A stretch of DNA of 64,000 nucleotides from CAVVXX01 sp963707975 (GCA_963707975.1 OY970177.1:2356001-2420000); one strand, 5' to 3'; shown: positions 25,258 to 35,337, counted from the stretch's first letter. Notes: generated from the sequence alone by a model not told the origin. Program-made: numbers and translations.

Positions 25258-26775
25258 CTACCGCACGACCGCTTCGGCGCGGCGGCCAAAGGCCTCGGCC
25301 AGCTGGTCGAGGCGTTTTTCCACCGTTTCGCCGAGCAGCGCTTTGCGGCGCGACGGCACTTGCAAGGTCACAGTTTCGCTGGTGAGCTTGAGCGGCATGT
25401 GCGGCAGTTCGCCTTCGATCGCGCTGGTGAGCGCGAAGGCGAGCCTGGCAGCAAGCCCCACGCGCAGCGCAAAAGTCGCGCCGTCTTCGCCCAACAGGCC
25501 CGTGACATTGATGTCTTCGGGATAATCATCTTCGCCCGCGTAACGGTAATAGACGGCGGTGGCGATGGAGCCGCGCTCGTGGTGATCCGCGCCGGCATAT
25601 GGCCCACGCAGAATTTGCGCGAAGGCGCCGGTGGCGCGGTCGTCCGGGTGGCGGCGCCAGCCGATGTCGCTCATCAGGCAGGCGGCCTGGCGCACGCGGC
25701 GTTCGGCCTTTAATTCGCCCGCGAACAAGGGCGTCATCCAGTTGAAAACTTCCCCGGCGTGGCCGGGCGCACGGGCAATGCGCGCGTTCAGCAGATCCGC
25801 GTATTCCAGCAGCGGATCCTTGGCGCGCTCTTCCGCCGCCAGCGCGCGGTAGAACAGGCCTTCGCGCAAACCATATGCCGATATCACCACTTCCTTGAGA
25901 TCGCCCAATTCGATCAGGCGCTCCATCACAACCGCGCCATAAGGAAGCGCTTCGGCGCGGCGGCGCGGCACCGACAGCATCTTTTCCAGCGATTTGCGCC
26001 CCAGGCCCGAAACCACCTTGCACAGTTTCAGCGCGCGACTAGCCGGAATGACGTAATGGTGCAGCACATGGAGCGGATATTTTTCCTTCTCCATGTCGAC
26101 GCGGGCGAAAGCGCGCCAGATGCCGCCCACCGCGTAAAGCGCGCGGCCCTTGAGGCCCTTCATCACGGCCAGATGTTCCAGACCGTTGTCCACCAGATCG
26201 CGCGCTTTGGAGGTGCTGTCGTCGGCCAGATCCATTAGGCGGAGCGGGCCATAGGGCAGCGTCGCCGCTTGGCCGGTGCGCGCTTGCGCCACCTGCGCCA
26301 TGTCGAGGCTGCCGCCGCCGAGATCGGCGACGATGCCTTCGGCGCCGGGAATGCCCGCTAGCACGCCTTCGGCGGCGATGCGCGCTTCGTTCTCGCCTGA
26401 AAGCACGGCGATGTCGTAGCCCAGCATCTTTTCCGCGCGGCGGATGAAATCGGGACCGTTTTCGGCGTCGCGCGCCGCCGCCGTCGCCACCGCATAACAA
26501 TCGCGCACGCCGTGGCCTTCGCAGAGTTCCTGGAAACGCGCGAGCGCCTCCAGCGCCAGATCGATGCCTTCTTCGTCCAGGCGTCCCTTGCGCACCATGT
26601 TGCGGCCGATGGCGCAAACCGCCTTCTCGTTATGCACCACGGAGGCCGCGCGCTTGCGGCCCTCGAAAATCACAAGGCGCACGGAGTTCGACCCGATATC
26701 GACCACGGCGACTGGGCGATTGGGGCCGGTCACGGGACGCTGCTTGAGGCGGTTGGGGAGAGCTGTGAGACCCAA
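25258..26775 (-). CDS. ppx: Exopolyphosphatase, Ppx/GppA family
   Basis: 505-residue Ppx/GppA phosphatase hydrolysing polyphosphate or pppGpp. The ASKHA fold signature VAVVDIGSNSVRLVIFEG opens the domain; AVLSGENEARIAAEGVLAGIP and VADLGGGSLDMAQV (phosphate-binding loop) follow; the C-terminal helical part, with an HD-like segment (RVRQAACLMSDIGWRRHPDDRA), is present. Start TTG 26775, or GTG 26733 just before the conserved region. Seven bases after ppk stops, so the opposing polyphosphate enzymes share a transcript. Confidence 0.93.
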   Translation of the reverse strand: MGLTALPNRLKQRPVTGPNRPVAVVDIGSNSVRLVIFEGRKRAASVVHNEKAVCAIGRNMVRKGRLDEEGIDLALEALARFQELCEGHGVRDCYAVATAAARDAENGPDFIRRAEKMLGYDIAVLSGENEARIAAEGVLAGIPGAEGIVADLGGGSLDMAQVAQARTGQAATLPYGPLRLMDLADDSTSKARDLVDNGLEHLAVMKGLKGRALYAVGGIWRAFARVDMEKEKYPLHVLHHYVIPASRALKLCKVVSGLGRKSLEKMLSVPRRRAEALPYGAVVMERLIELGDLKEVVISAYGLREGLFYRALAAEERAKDPLLEYADLLNARIARAPGHAGEVFNWMTPLFAGELKAERRVRQAACLMSDIGWRRHPDDRATGAFAQILRGPYAGADHHERGSIATAVYYRYAGEDDYPEDINVTGLLGEDGATFALRVGLAARLAFALTSAIEGELPHMPLKLTSETVTLQVPSRRKALLGETVEKRLDQLAEAFGRRAEAVVR

Positions 26776-26782
26776 GCGCAGC

Positions 26783-29097
26783 TCACTCGCGCGTGGCTAT
26801 GTCGCGCGTTGCGGGAAAGCCCTGCGGCATGTGCACCTTGAGCGCCGCGCGGCCGCGGCCCGACAGCGATGGATTGGTCATGAAATAGGTGTGGGCGGAG
26901 AACGCATCGACGCGGTCGAACGCGGGATCGCGGACATAGGAGCCGTCGCCGCGCATATACCAGCTTTGCGCCTGGTCTTTCATGTTGGCGACCATGATCT
27001 GATCCAGCACCTGCTGACGCACCGTCGGGTTTTCGATCGGCACTAGCGCTTCGACCCGGCGGTCGAGATTGCGCTGCATCCAGTCGGCGGACGAGATGTA
27101 GACTTTCGCTTTGGCCGAGGGAAGCCCGTAGCCCGCGCCAAAGCAGACGATGCGGCTATGCTCAAGAAATCTGCCGACAATGCTCTTGACCGTAATGTTG
27201 TCGGAGAGGCCGGGCACGCCGGGGCGAAGCGCGCACATGCCACGCACCACCAAATCGATTCGCACGCCGGCGGCGCTGGCCGCATAAAGCGCGTCGATGA
27301 TTTCGGCATCCACCAGCGAATTCAGCTTGGCCCAGATGGCGGCAGGACGGCCGGCGCGCGTGTGTTCGATTTCGGCTTCGATGTTGTTGAGCAGGCGCTT
27401 GCGCATGTTGAGCGGCGAAATGGCGAGTTTCTCCAGCGCGTTGGGCTCGGCATAACCGGTGACGTAATTGAAGAACTGCGCGGCGTCGCGGCCCAAGCGC
27501 GGGATCGGCGCTGAACAGCGACAGATCGGTGTAAATCTTCGCCGTCACCGGGTGATAATTGCCGGTGCCGAAATGGACGTAAGTGCTGAGCTTGCCGCTC
27601 TCGCGGCGCACCACGTAACTCACTTTCGCGTGGGTCTTGAGCTCGATGAAGCCATAGACCACCTGGGCGCCCGCGCGTTCGAGATCGCGCGCCCATTTGA
27701 TGTTGGCGGCTTCGTCGAAACGCGCCTTCAGTTCCACCAGAGCGGTGACGGACTTGCCGGCCTCGGCCGCCTCGATCAGCGCCCGCACGATGGGGCTGTC
27801 CTTGGAGGTGCGGTAAAGCGTCTGCTTGATCGCCACCACGTCGGGATCGGCCGCCGCCTGGCGCAGGAACTGCACCACCACATCGAAACTTTCGAAGGGG
27901 TGATGGACGATGATGTCCTTGGCCCGAATTGCCGCGAAACAATCGCCGCCGTGATCGAGGACGCGTTCCGGGAAGCGCGGGATATAGGGCTCGAATTGCA
28001 GATCGCGGCGCTCGTCGAGAATAAGCTGCTTGGTTTCGTCGAGGCCGAGCAGCCCGTCGACCACGAACGGCGCGCGCCCGTTGAGATCGAGATGATCGGC
28101 GATGAAGGCGCGCAAATCTTCCGGCATCGAGGCGCTGCACTTGAACCGGATCACCGAACCGCGGCGGCGGCGCTTGAGCAGCGATTCGATACATGCGCAC
28201 CAGGTCTTCGGCTTCTTCCTCGACCTCGATATCGCTGTCGCGGATGATGCGGAAGGCGCCGCTGGCCATCACCGCGTGGCCGGGAAACAGGCGGTCGAGA
28301 TAAAGCCCGATGGTGTTTTCCAGCGTGATGAAGCGCGCCTTGTTGTCGAGATTGGGCAGGCGGATGAAGCGCTGAAGCTGCGACGGCACGGGAAGCAGCG
28401 CCGTCATCGCCTTGCCATCGTGGCGGCGCGTGACGCGGACCACCATGACGAAGCCGAGATTCGGAATGAACGGGAAGGGATGCGCGGGGTCGATGGCGAG
28501 CGGCGTAAGAATGGGGAAAATCTGCTCGCGGAATTCGCTGTCGAGAGCGACGCGGTCTTCTGTCGTGAGCTGATCGGGCTCCACGACCACGATGCCGGCA
28601 TTGGCCATCGCCACGCGCAATTCGGCCCAGATCTTTTGCTGCTCGGTAATAAGCTCGCTCGCCATCGCGTCGACGCGGGCGAGCTGCTGCGCCGGCGTCA
28701 GCCCATCGTCGGAAAGCGTCGACACGCCCGCATTGACCATGCCTTTGAGGCCAGCCACGCGCACCATGTAAAATTCGTCGAGGTTGGACGCCGAAATGGA
28801 AAGGAAGCGCAACCGCTCCAGCACCGGATGGCGCAAATTCTGCGCCTCTTCCAGCACGCGGCGGTTGAAAGCAAGCCACGACAGTTCGCGATTGATAAAG
28901 CGCAGAGGCGAGGTGGGGTCTACGGCAGGGATAAGCGCGGGCTTTTCGGCGGCCGGCGCGGCATCGGCCGCCGCCACAGGTTCATAGGCTGCGACTTCCC
29001 GCAGCGGGGACGGGTTGCTTCCGGCTTGCATGATGGTGCCAAGCCTAGAGGAATCATTTGGGCCTGTCATGGCTATTAAACAATGCCGAAAATCCAT
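26783..29097 (-). CDS. ppk: Polyphosphate kinase 1 (frame broken twice)
   Basis: PPK1 polymerises the ATP gamma-phosphate into polyphosphate. Visible: RFINRELSWLAFNRRVLEEAQN, SASNLDEFYMVRVAGLK, the HFGTGNYHP region around the autophosphorylated His, and the C-terminal NPSLSGRGRAALKVH. An extra base near 28188 (inside LVRMYESLLKRRRRGS) and another near 27493 (inside PALGRDAAQFFNYVTG) break the frame. Removing both gives 770 residues, a normal length. Start 29097 or ATG 29070; neither has a clear RBS. It lies downstream of hda and upstream of ppx. Confidence 0.94.
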
Positions 29098-29117
29098 GAA
29101 AGAACCGCGAATGGGGC

Positions 29118-29771
29118 TTAAGCCCCCTTCTCGTCAAGCAATTCGGAAACCAGCTTTTCCGTGATTTTGCGCCGTTCCGACAGCGCCTTGCGGTCGGCGC
29201 GCGCGACAAAATCCGCGACCGCGCCGGGCGTGCGCTCAAGGGCTGCCAACATGCGCGCGATGACCGCGTCCGGAACCTCGAGTTGGCGGTCGGCGAACAA
29301 TTTGCGCGCGATGGCGCCCAGAAGCGCGTCGGCCGGCGCCCACATCGGAAAAGCGAGGAGCGAGGCGAAGCGCGATTTGAGATCGGCGATTGCCGAGGGC
29401 CATTCGGCCGGCGCGCGCGTTCCCGTTAGCAGCAGCGTGCCGTGGGAGCGCTCGAACAACGCCAAGAGCGCGCGGTCGCGTTCTTCGTTGTGCGCGGAGT
29501 CCACGTCTTCGATCGCAACAGTGGCGGAGCGAGGCAGGCCCGCGCGAGTCAATTGCGCGGCGGCGACACATTCGCCTTTTGAAACCGCAAGCCAGGCGCC
29601 AACGAGATGCGATTTGCCGCAACCTTGCGGGCCGTAAAGCGCTGCCGGCGCCGGCCAATCGGGCCAGCGGTCGATGAAGCGCACAGCGGTCTCGTTGCAA
29701 GGCGCCACGATAAAATCGCCGCGGCCCTGCGCCGCGCGCATTTCCAGGGGAAGCGCAGGCTGGCGGGCCAC
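29118..29771 (-). CDS. hda: DnaA-related regulator Hda/HdaA
   Basis: 217-residue AAA+ protein lacking the DnaA DNA-binding domain. It begins QPALPLE, a clamp-binding-like motif expected for Hda, which couples the beta clamp to DnaA-ATP hydrolysis (RIDA) and so prevents over-initiation. Walker A GPQGCGKSHL near residue 47, Walker B-like VAIEDVDS near 85, and sensor region LLLTGTRAPAEWPSAIADLKSRF. GTG start at 29771. Same position before ppk as in other alphaproteobacteria. Immediately follows the CDP-alcohol phosphatidyltransferase stop. Confidence 0.88.
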   Translation of the reverse strand: MARQPALPLEMRAAQGRGDFIVAPCNETAVRFIDRWPDWPAPAALYGPQGCGKSHLVGAWLAVSKGECVAAAQLTRAGLPRSATVAIEDVDSAHNEERDRALLALFERSHGTLLLTGTRAPAEWPSAIADLKSRFASLLAFPMWAPADALLGAIARKLFADRQLEVPDAVIARMLAALERTPGAVADFVARADRKALSERRKITEKLVSELLDEKGA

Positions 29772-30347
29772 CTACGCCCCTTTGGCGCGGGCGCGCCCTT
29801 TCGTGTGCTGCATGGCGCGCAGCCATAGGGCGCCGTAAACCCAGGCAGAAGCGACGGTGACGATCGCCATCACAAAGCCGGCCCAACGCAAGGCATCGCC
29901 AAGATCAACCGCGAAGGCGAGTGCCGCGAGTTGCGAGGCTATGAAAACGACCTGCACCACAGTGGTGAGCTTGCCGATCTGCAGCGGCGCAAGGGTGAGC
30001 GGCGCGTCGGCGAGTCTCGCTACGACGATCGCCAGAATCATCAGCGCGTCGCGCCCGATGACGACACCCGCCAGCCACAGGGGCACGATGTGCTGGATGG
30101 CAAGCACGACAAAACAGGCAAACATCAGCGCCTTGTCGGCGGCAGGATCGAGATAACGGCCGAAGCGAGAGGTATAGCCGTGGCGCTTGGCAAGATATCC
30201 GTCCAGTAAATCGCTGATGCCGGCGAAAGCGAAAATAGCCAGTGCAGCTGTATACTGATAGTAGACCAACAACGCCGCCGTCACCGGCGCGGCGATGAAA
30301 CGCAAACCGGAAAGCACATTGGGCACATGCTTCAGGTGCTTGTTCAC
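29772..30347 (-). CDS. CDP-alcohol phosphatidyltransferase family protein
   Basis: 191-residue membrane enzyme. The catalytic CDP-alcohol motif is present as DLLDGYLAKRHGY...G-RYLDPAADK, with the usual D-x2-D-G and G-x3-D-x3-D; AR is replaced by AK. Such enzymes join CDP-diacylglycerol to glycerol phosphate or another alcohol (PgsA-like). About five or six hydrophobic helices. GTG 30347 overlaps the DUF2066 stop as GTGA. A longer frame exists, but the conserved sequence starts here (NVLSGLRFIAAP). Confidence 0.9.
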   Translation of the reverse strand: MNKHLKHVPNVLSGLRFIAAPVTAALLVYYQYTAALAIFAFAGISDLLDGYLAKRHGYTSRFGRYLDPAADKALMFACFVVLAIQHIVPLWLAGVVIGRDALMILAIVVARLADAPLTLAPLQIGKLTTVVQVVFIASQLAALAFAVDLGDALRWAGFVMAIVTVASAWVYGALWLRAMQHTKGRARAKGA

Positions 30348-31399
30348 GGATTGCCCGCGCTGGCAAGGCGAAGCGAATAGGCGCCCTGCCCGGCGCTCAG
30401 GCCCAGGCCCTGCTGCGCGAGCGCCTCCTGCAACTGCGGCAGCTGGCCGGAATAGGAAAGCTCGATCTCGGCGTTGTTGAGCGTGAACGCCACGATGCTG
30501 ACATTGGCAATTGTCGGCACGGCGGCCAGCCGCGCGCGAATCGACGCCCAATCGCGGTCCGTTGAAAACGAAACCATGGCCGTCAGTTTCGATTTCTGGC
30601 CGTAATCGACAACGGAATGCCCTTTCCACGCTTCGCTCATGCTGGTGACGGCGGTTTCGGCTGCGGCCTCATAACCCATGGTCGGCGGGAGCGACAGCAT
30701 GGTTGCGCCCGTTGGCGACATGCGCACGAGACGCACAACCAAGGCATTTGCCCCGCCGCTGACTTCGGCGACGACAATCTCGCTCGCGTTGTAGCGCGCG
30801 GCCAGGGGCGCAAAAGTCGCCCAATCGAGCCCCGCAAGATTGGAACGCGCAAGCACGTCGAGATCGGCCGTGTTGCCGCTTGGCAGCACGATCGGCATCA
30901 GGCCATTCGCCAGATCGCCTCTTGCCCAGGCTTGCGTCCAAACGCCTGCCGGATCGAAGGGCTTGCCGGTGAGAATCGGAATGACGAGAACGCGTTTGCC
31001 GGCGACTTCGCTGTAGGCGATGCCCGCCTGCTGCAAAATCTTGCGCACTTCGACCGGATTGAAGTTGTAGGTGATCTCGGCCAGATAGCGCGTCGAGCTG
31101 TGCTTTTCGTTGGCGATCTCGAAGCTGCGGATCATATGCAGCAGGGTTTGATCGTCGAGCTGCGGCTGGCGCGGCCAATCCTTTTCGCGCGTGAGGCGGC
31201 GGTAGAGTTTCGCCCAGGCGATGGGGCGGCCCTGGGTGATGGCGATGTCGCGCGCTTCGGTGGCGGATGCACCCGTGGCATCGACCTTGATGCCGCCGAC
31301 CGCGAAAATATTGCCCGCGCAGGCCGGGCCCACGAGCGCCAGAAGGCCCGCGAATATGATCGCCGTGCCAAAGCCCGAAAGCAGACGATGATGATTCAT
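30344..31399 (-). CDS. DUF2066 secreted protein
   Basis: 351 residues. Signal peptide (GTAIIFAGLLALVGPACA) followed by the DUF2066 start: GGIKVDATGASATEARDIAITQG, AKLYRRLT and RYLAEITYNFNPVEVRKILQQAGI. The family is periplasmic, uncharacterised, and commonly adjacent to hda, purM and a CDP-alcohol phosphatidyltransferase, as here. Repeated beta-alpha units are visible toward the C-terminus. Divergent from purM. Function unknown. Confidence 0.85.
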   Translation of the reverse strand: MNHHRLLSGFGTAIIFAGLLALVGPACAGNIFAVGGIKVDATGASATEARDIAITQGRPIAWAKLYRRLTREKDWPRQPQLDDQTLLHMIRSFEIANEKHSSTRYLAEITYNFNPVEVRKILQQAGIAYSEVAGKRVLVIPILTGKPFDPAGVWTQAWARGDLANGLMPIVLPSGNTADLDVLARSNLAGLDWATFAPLAARYNASEIVVAEVSGGANALVVRLVRMSPTGATMLSLPPTMGYEAAAETAVTSMSEAWKGHSVVDYGQKSKLTAMVSFSTDRDWASIRARLAAVPTIANVSIVAFTLNNAEIELSYSGQLPQLQEALAQQGLGLSAGQGAYSLRLASAGNP

Positions 31400-31534
31400 G
31401 CCGCACCCTCTTGGCCCGGACTATAGGGAAGCGGCGCGTGACACGGAAGCAGCTGAAAATGGCCTGTTTCCCGCTTGCGCCGCTGCGCCCCCCTGCGTAC
31501 AGGTTAAACGCCATTTCCGGCGGGACAGCCGCCC

Positions 31535-32602
31535 ATGACCTCGGGTTCCAAGCGCACGACATATAAGGACGCAGGCGTCGACATCGCGGCCGGCGATGCG
31601 CTGGTCGATCGCATCGCGTCCGCGGCCAAAGCTACCGCGCGCGCTGGCGCGGACGCGGCGCTTGGCGGGTTCGGCGGGCTGTTCGACCTCAAGGCGGCCG
31701 GTTTCAAGGACCCGCTTTTGGTCGCCTCAACCGATGGCGTCGGCACCAAGCTCAAGATCGCAATCGAGACGGGGCGCTTCGACGGCATCGGGCAGGATCT
31801 GGTTGCGATGTGCGTCAACGACATTGTGGTGCAAGGGGCCGAACCCCTATTCTTTCTCGATTACTTTGCTACCGGCGCGCTCGACGTGGAGCAAGCCGCG
31901 CGCGTGATCGAAAGCGTGGCGCGCGCCTGCAAGGAAACCGGCTGCGCACTTATAGGCGGCGAGACCGCAGAAATGCCAGGGCTGTACGCCGCGCGCGATT
32001 TCGATTTGGCCGGTTTCGCGGTGGGCGCGGTGGAACGCGGGAGCGTGCTGCCTAAACCCGAAGAGATGAAAACGGGCGACGTGCTGATCGGCGTTGCGTC
32101 TTCCGGCATTCACTCGAACGGTTTTTCATTGGTGCGTAAAGTGGTCGAGACCGCTGGGCTTTCCTATTCCGCGCCGGCGCCTTTCGCGAAAATGAAAACG
32201 CTGGGCGAGGCATTGCTCATTCCGACGCGGCTGTATGTGAAAAGCGCGCTTGCAGTTGTTCGCGCGGGCGGAGTGAAGGGATTGGTGCATATCACCGGCA
32301 GCGGCATTACCGGGAATTTGCCGCGAGTATTGCCCAATGGCCTCGATGCCGAAATCGATCTGGGCGCATGGAAGCTGTCGCCCGTGTTCGCGTGGCTTGC
32401 GCGCGAGGCAGAGCTGGATCAGGACGAAATGCTGCGCACCTTCAATTGCCGTGTCGGATTGATTGCCGTCGTGGATGCGGCCCGCGCAGACGCCGTCATC
32501 GCCGCCTTCGAGCATGCGGGTGAAATAGCGCATCGCATCGGCACGTTGGTCGCCGGCAAAGGCGAGGCGCAAGTGCGCTATCGCGGCACGTTGGGCGTAT
32601 GA
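31535..32602 (+). CDS. purM: Phosphoribosylformylglycinamidine cyclo-ligase
   Basis: PurM (AIR synthetase) makes aminoimidazole ribotide in purine synthesis. 355 residues, cytosolic. Family motifs: YKDAGVDIAAGDALV at the start, LLVASTDGVGTKLKIA, GGETAEMPGLY, GIHSNGFSLVRKV and HITGSGITGNLPRVLP. ATG 31535 follows a divergent spacer. The end overlaps purN by 4 bp (ATGA). Confidence 0.97.
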   Translation: MTSGSKRTTYKDAGVDIAAGDALVDRIASAAKATARAGADAALGGFGGLFDLKAAGFKDPLLVASTDGVGTKLKIAIETGRFDGIGQDLVAMCVNDIVVQGAEPLFFLDYFATGALDVEQAARVIESVARACKETGCALIGGETAEMPGLYAARDFDLAGFAVGAVERGSVLPKPEEMKTGDVLIGVASSGIHSNGFSLVRKVVETAGLSYSAPAPFAKMKTLGEALLIPTRLYVKSALAVVRAGGVKGLVHITGSGITGNLPRVLPNGLDAEIDLGAWKLSPVFAWLAREAELDQDEMLRTFNCRVGLIAVVDAARADAVIAAFEHAGEIAHRIGTLVAGKGEAQVRYRGTLGV

Positions 32603-33222
32603 CGCCGAAGAAGCTCAAGGTCGGCGTGCTGATTTCCGGGCGCGGCAGCAATTTGCAGGCGCTGATCGAGGCTTGCACGGAAGCCGATTTCCCGGCCGAG
32701 ATCGTGCTGGTGATTTCCAATGTGGCGGACGCAAAGGGCCTTGAGCGCGCGGCGAAAGCGAATATCGCTACGCAAGTCATTCCGCACAGGAATTATGCCT
32801 CACGCGAAGAATTTGATGCTGCGCTCGACGCAACGCTGAAAAAAGCGGGCGTCGAATTCATTTGCCTTGCGGGCTTCATGCGGCTGCTGGGACAGAAATT
32901 CGTGCGCGCCTGGCTTGGCAGGATTATCAACATCCATCCCTCGCTGCTGCCCCACTTTAAGGGCGTGCGCGTGCACGAGCAGGTGCTGGAGGCGGGCGTG
33001 ATCGTCAGCGGCTGCACGGTGCACTACGTCATTCCTGAACTCGATGCCGGGCCCACCATTCTGATGGCGGAAGTGCCGGTGCAGCGCGGCGATACCGTCG
33101 AGACGCTGTCGCACCGCGTTCTGAAACAGGAGCACGTGATTTATCCCATGGCGCTCAGAATGGTGGCCGAGGGCCGCGTAAAACTCGTGGATGGCGAGGC
33201 GGTTTTCAAAGCGAGCCCATGA
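32599..33222 (+). CDS. purN: Phosphoribosylglycinamide formyltransferase
   Basis: PurN transfers formyl from 10-formyl-THF to GAR. 207 residues. LKVGVLISGRGSNLQALI is the N-terminal binding loop; AGFMRLL, NIHPSLLPHFKG (catalytic Asn and His) and SGCTVHYVIPELDAGP follow. Start overlaps purM stop and its own stop overlaps the next ATG, so all three genes are translationally coupled. Confidence 0.97.
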   Translation: MTPKKLKVGVLISGRGSNLQALIEACTEADFPAEIVLVISNVADAKGLERAAKANIATQVIPHRNYASREEFDAALDATLKKAGVEFICLAGFMRLLGQKFVRAWLGRIINIHPSLLPHFKGVRVHEQVLEAGVIVSGCTVHYVIPELDAGPTILMAEVPVQRGDTVETLSHRVLKQEHVIYPMALRMVAEGRVKLVDGEAVFKASP

Positions 33223-33776
33223 TTGGCGCGATCTTCCAGGCGATTTATGGCATCCTGACGGCCCGCACGGAGTGGCCCATGCCCGATCACAAGAGCGACA
33301 AAACCGCGTTCGATTTTTCCTTCAAGACCATCGACGGCAAGCCGATGCCGTTCACGCAGTACCGCGGCAAGGTTCTGCTGGTGGTCAACACGGCGTCCGA
33401 ATGCGGATACACGCCGCAATACAAGGGACTGGAAGAGCTGTCGCAGGCCTATGCCAAACGCGGGCTGGTGGTGATTGGCGTGCCGTCGAACGATTTCGGC
33501 GCGCAGGAGCCAGGCAGCGACGCCGACATAGCCCGGTTCTGCGAAACGCTTTATCACACGACGTTTCCCCTGACGCACAAGGAGCCGGTGAGCGGCGCGG
33601 CCGCGCACCCGTTCTACAAATGGATAGCCGGCGTGTTGGGCGAAGATCATTTGCCGAAATGGAATTTCACCAAATATCTGGTGGGACGCGACGGAAGTTT
33701 GCGCGGGCTGTTCCCATCGAAGGTAAAACCGGAATCACCCGAATTGATAAAGGCAATTGAGACGGAATTGAATTAG
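33219..33776 (+). CDS. Glutathione peroxidase family (thiol type)
   Basis: 185 residues; reduces peroxides, in bacteria usually with thioredoxin as donor. The active-site segment LLVVNTASECGYTPQYKGLEEL has Cys in place of selenocysteine; the second family motif VVIGVPSNDFGAQEPGS and the catalytic-Trp region KWNFTKYLVGRDG are both present. A short hydrophobic N-terminus (IGAIFQAIYGIL) before residue 20 may be an extension, and an internal ATG (MPDHKSDKT) is an alternative start; ATG 33219 is kept because it overlaps purN as ATGA. Confidence 0.92.
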   Translation: MIGAIFQAIYGILTARTEWPMPDHKSDKTAFDFSFKTIDGKPMPFTQYRGKVLLVVNTASECGYTPQYKGLEELSQAYAKRGLVVIGVPSNDFGAQEPGSDADIARFCETLYHTTFPLTHKEPVSGAAAHPFYKWIAGVLGEDHLPKWNFTKYLVGRDGSLRGLFPSKVKPESPELIKAIETELN

Positions 33777-33786
33777 GAGGCACCAT

Positions 33787-34407
33787 ATGACGCCAGTTCG
33801 CGAACCTATTTTAAGCCCGGTCCCCATCAAGGAATTACGCCCCACGCAGATCACCGTTGGCATGCGTGAGGTTCATCTCAAACGCGAACATTGGCGTAAG
33901 CAGAACGCCAAGAAGAGAGAGAAATTTTTCGCCCAGCATCTGATCCCTGTCATCCTGGGACCGAATAAACGCAATTACATTATCGACCATCATCACCTGG
34001 CGCTGGCGTTGCACGAGGAAGGGGTGAAGGAATTGTTTGTCACCGTCATCACCGATTTGAGCAAGCTCGATCAGGACGCGTTCTGGAGCGTGATCGACAT
34101 GCGTGGGCTGATGTTCCCGTTCGACGATGAAGGCCGGCGGCGCAGCCACAAGGACATTCCGAAATCGGTCACCGAGCTTATCGACGATCCGTTCCGCTCG
34201 CTGGCCGGCGAGCTCAGGCGCGCCGGCGGTTTCGCCAAGGAGACAACGCCGTTCAACGAATCCATCTGGGCCGATTTTCTACGCCGGCGCATCAGCCGCA
34301 AATCCGTCGATGAAGATTTCGATCGCGCGCTGAAAAAGGCGATCAAGCTGTCGCAGTGCAAGGACGCCGATTTTCTTCCTGGCTGGTGCGGCCCAGAGCC
34401 GGAGTGA
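33787..34407 (+). CDS. ParB-like nuclease-family protein (ParBc_2)
   Basis: 206 residues. Strong RBS TAGGAGG. The start PVPIKELRPTQITVGMREV, then IPVILGPNKRNYIIDHHHLALALHEEG, matches the ParBc_2/Srx-like fold family (PF08857 type), in which the D-H-H-H segment is the hallmark. There is no helix-turn-helix like true ParB. Proposed to be nuclease or kinase-like; no demonstrated role. It directly follows gpx, 10 bp apart. Confidence 0.82.
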   Translation: MTPVREPILSPVPIKELRPTQITVGMREVHLKREHWRKQNAKKREKFFAQHLIPVILGPNKRNYIIDHHHLALALHEEGVKELFVTVITDLSKLDQDAFWSVIDMRGLMFPFDDEGRRRSHKDIPKSVTELIDDPFRSLAGELRRAGGFAKETTPFNESIWADFLRRRISRKSVDEDFDRALKKAIKLSQCKDADFLPGWCGPEPE

Positions 34408-34414
34408 ACAAAAA

Positions 34415-34508
34415 TGTCATCACCCGCGAATGCGGGTGACCCAGCTTATGAAGTACTCCGTGTCCGGTTGCGCACCACCTGGGTGGCCCGCAGTCGCGGG
34501 CCATGACA
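34415..34508. repeat. Palindromic intergenic element 4
   Basis: Bounded by TGTCAT and ATGACA. Contains hairpins TCACCCGC-gaat-GCGGGTGA and GGCCCGC-agtc-GCGGGCC. It lies between the convergent ParB-like and GIY-YIG genes and might also end transcription. Same general class as the dispersed repeats elsewhere in the window. Confidence 0.7.
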
Positions 34509-34516
34509 AATGAGTG

Positions 34517-34855
34517 TTAGCCGAATACCGGCTGCGCGTTCAGCGTTTTGCGCCAGTTCTGTTCGCGCTCTTTCAATAGAACGCCAATCAGCAATTCGTT
34601 GTCGTCCTTCACCTGCTCGATCACTTCATAGGTGAAGGCCGCTTCGCCGTGCCGGTCCCACGCCGTTTGCAACGCTGCGTTGGGATGCTTGCCAAGCCGC
34701 AGTGCGAACCAGATCCTGTTCTGCCCCTTTTCGAGATCGAGCGAAGACGCAACCCAGACTTCGCCACTTGGGGCACAGCGCACGGCAAAGATGCCTTGCT
34801 CGGGCTTGCGCTCCTTGTATTCGCGGACGATGTCTTTCTTGCGCGACTTGTCCAT
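34517..34855 (-). CDS. GIY-YIG nuclease family protein
   Basis: 112 residues. The core is recognisable: GIFAVRCAPSGEVWVASS in the GIY/YIG positions, then NRIWFALRLGKHPNAALQTAW and HGEAAFTYEVIEQV. This is the short single-domain group common in alphaproteobacteria; GIY becomes GIF and YIG becomes VAS, so catalysis is uncertain. Two bases after ndk stops, so it is co-transcribed. Confidence 0.75.
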   Translation of the reverse strand: MDKSRKKDIVREYKERKPEQGIFAVRCAPSGEVWVASSLDLEKGQNRIWFALRLGKHPNAALQTAWDRHGEAAFTYEVIEQVKDDNELLIGVLLKEREQNWRKTLNAQPVFG

Positions 34856-34857
34856 AA

Positions 34858-35280
34858 CTAACCGACGATCTCGTGGTCCTTGAAGAAGAATGCGATTTCG
34901 CGCGCGGCGGTGTCGGCGGCGTCGGAGCCGTGCACGGAATTGGCCTCGATGCTTTCCGCGAAATCCTTGCGGATGGTGCCGGGGGCGGCCTTGGCCGGAT
35001 CGGTCGCGCCCATCATCTCGCGGTTTTTGGTGACCGCGTTCTCGCCCTCCAGCACCTGCACCACGATGGGGCCGGAGGTCATGAAAGTGACCAGCCCGTT
35101 GAAGAACGGCCGCTCCTTGTGCGCGTCGTAGAAGCGTTCGGCGTCTGCGCGGCTGAGCTTGATTCGCTTCTGCGCCACCACGCGCAGGCCCGCCTTTTCA
35201 AGGCGCGCGATGATCTGGCCGGTGATGTTGCGTCTGGTGGCGTCCGGCTTGATGATGGAAAGCGTGCGCTCTTTCGCCAT
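34858..35280 (-). CDS. ndk: Nucleoside diphosphate kinase
   Basis: NDK balances nucleoside triphosphate pools through a phospho-histidine intermediate. 140 residues, the normal length. ERTLSIIKPDATRRNITGQI at the start, HKERPFFNGLVTFMTSGP, and NSVHGSDAADTAAREIAFFF with the catalytic His (about residue 118). Start ATG 35280. The GIY-YIG gene follows. Confidence 0.97.
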   Translation of the reverse strand: MAKERTLSIIKPDATRRNITGQIIARLEKAGLRVVAQKRIKLSRADAERFYDAHKERPFFNGLVTFMTSGPIVVQVLEGENAVTKNREMMGATDPAKAAPGTIRKDFAESIEANSVHGSDAADTAAREIAFFFKDHEIVG

Positions 35281-35337
35281 GGTCGGTTCCTTGTGAAAGC
35301 GCGCGCCTTATAGGGGCGGAGGCGCGGTTGCGGAAGC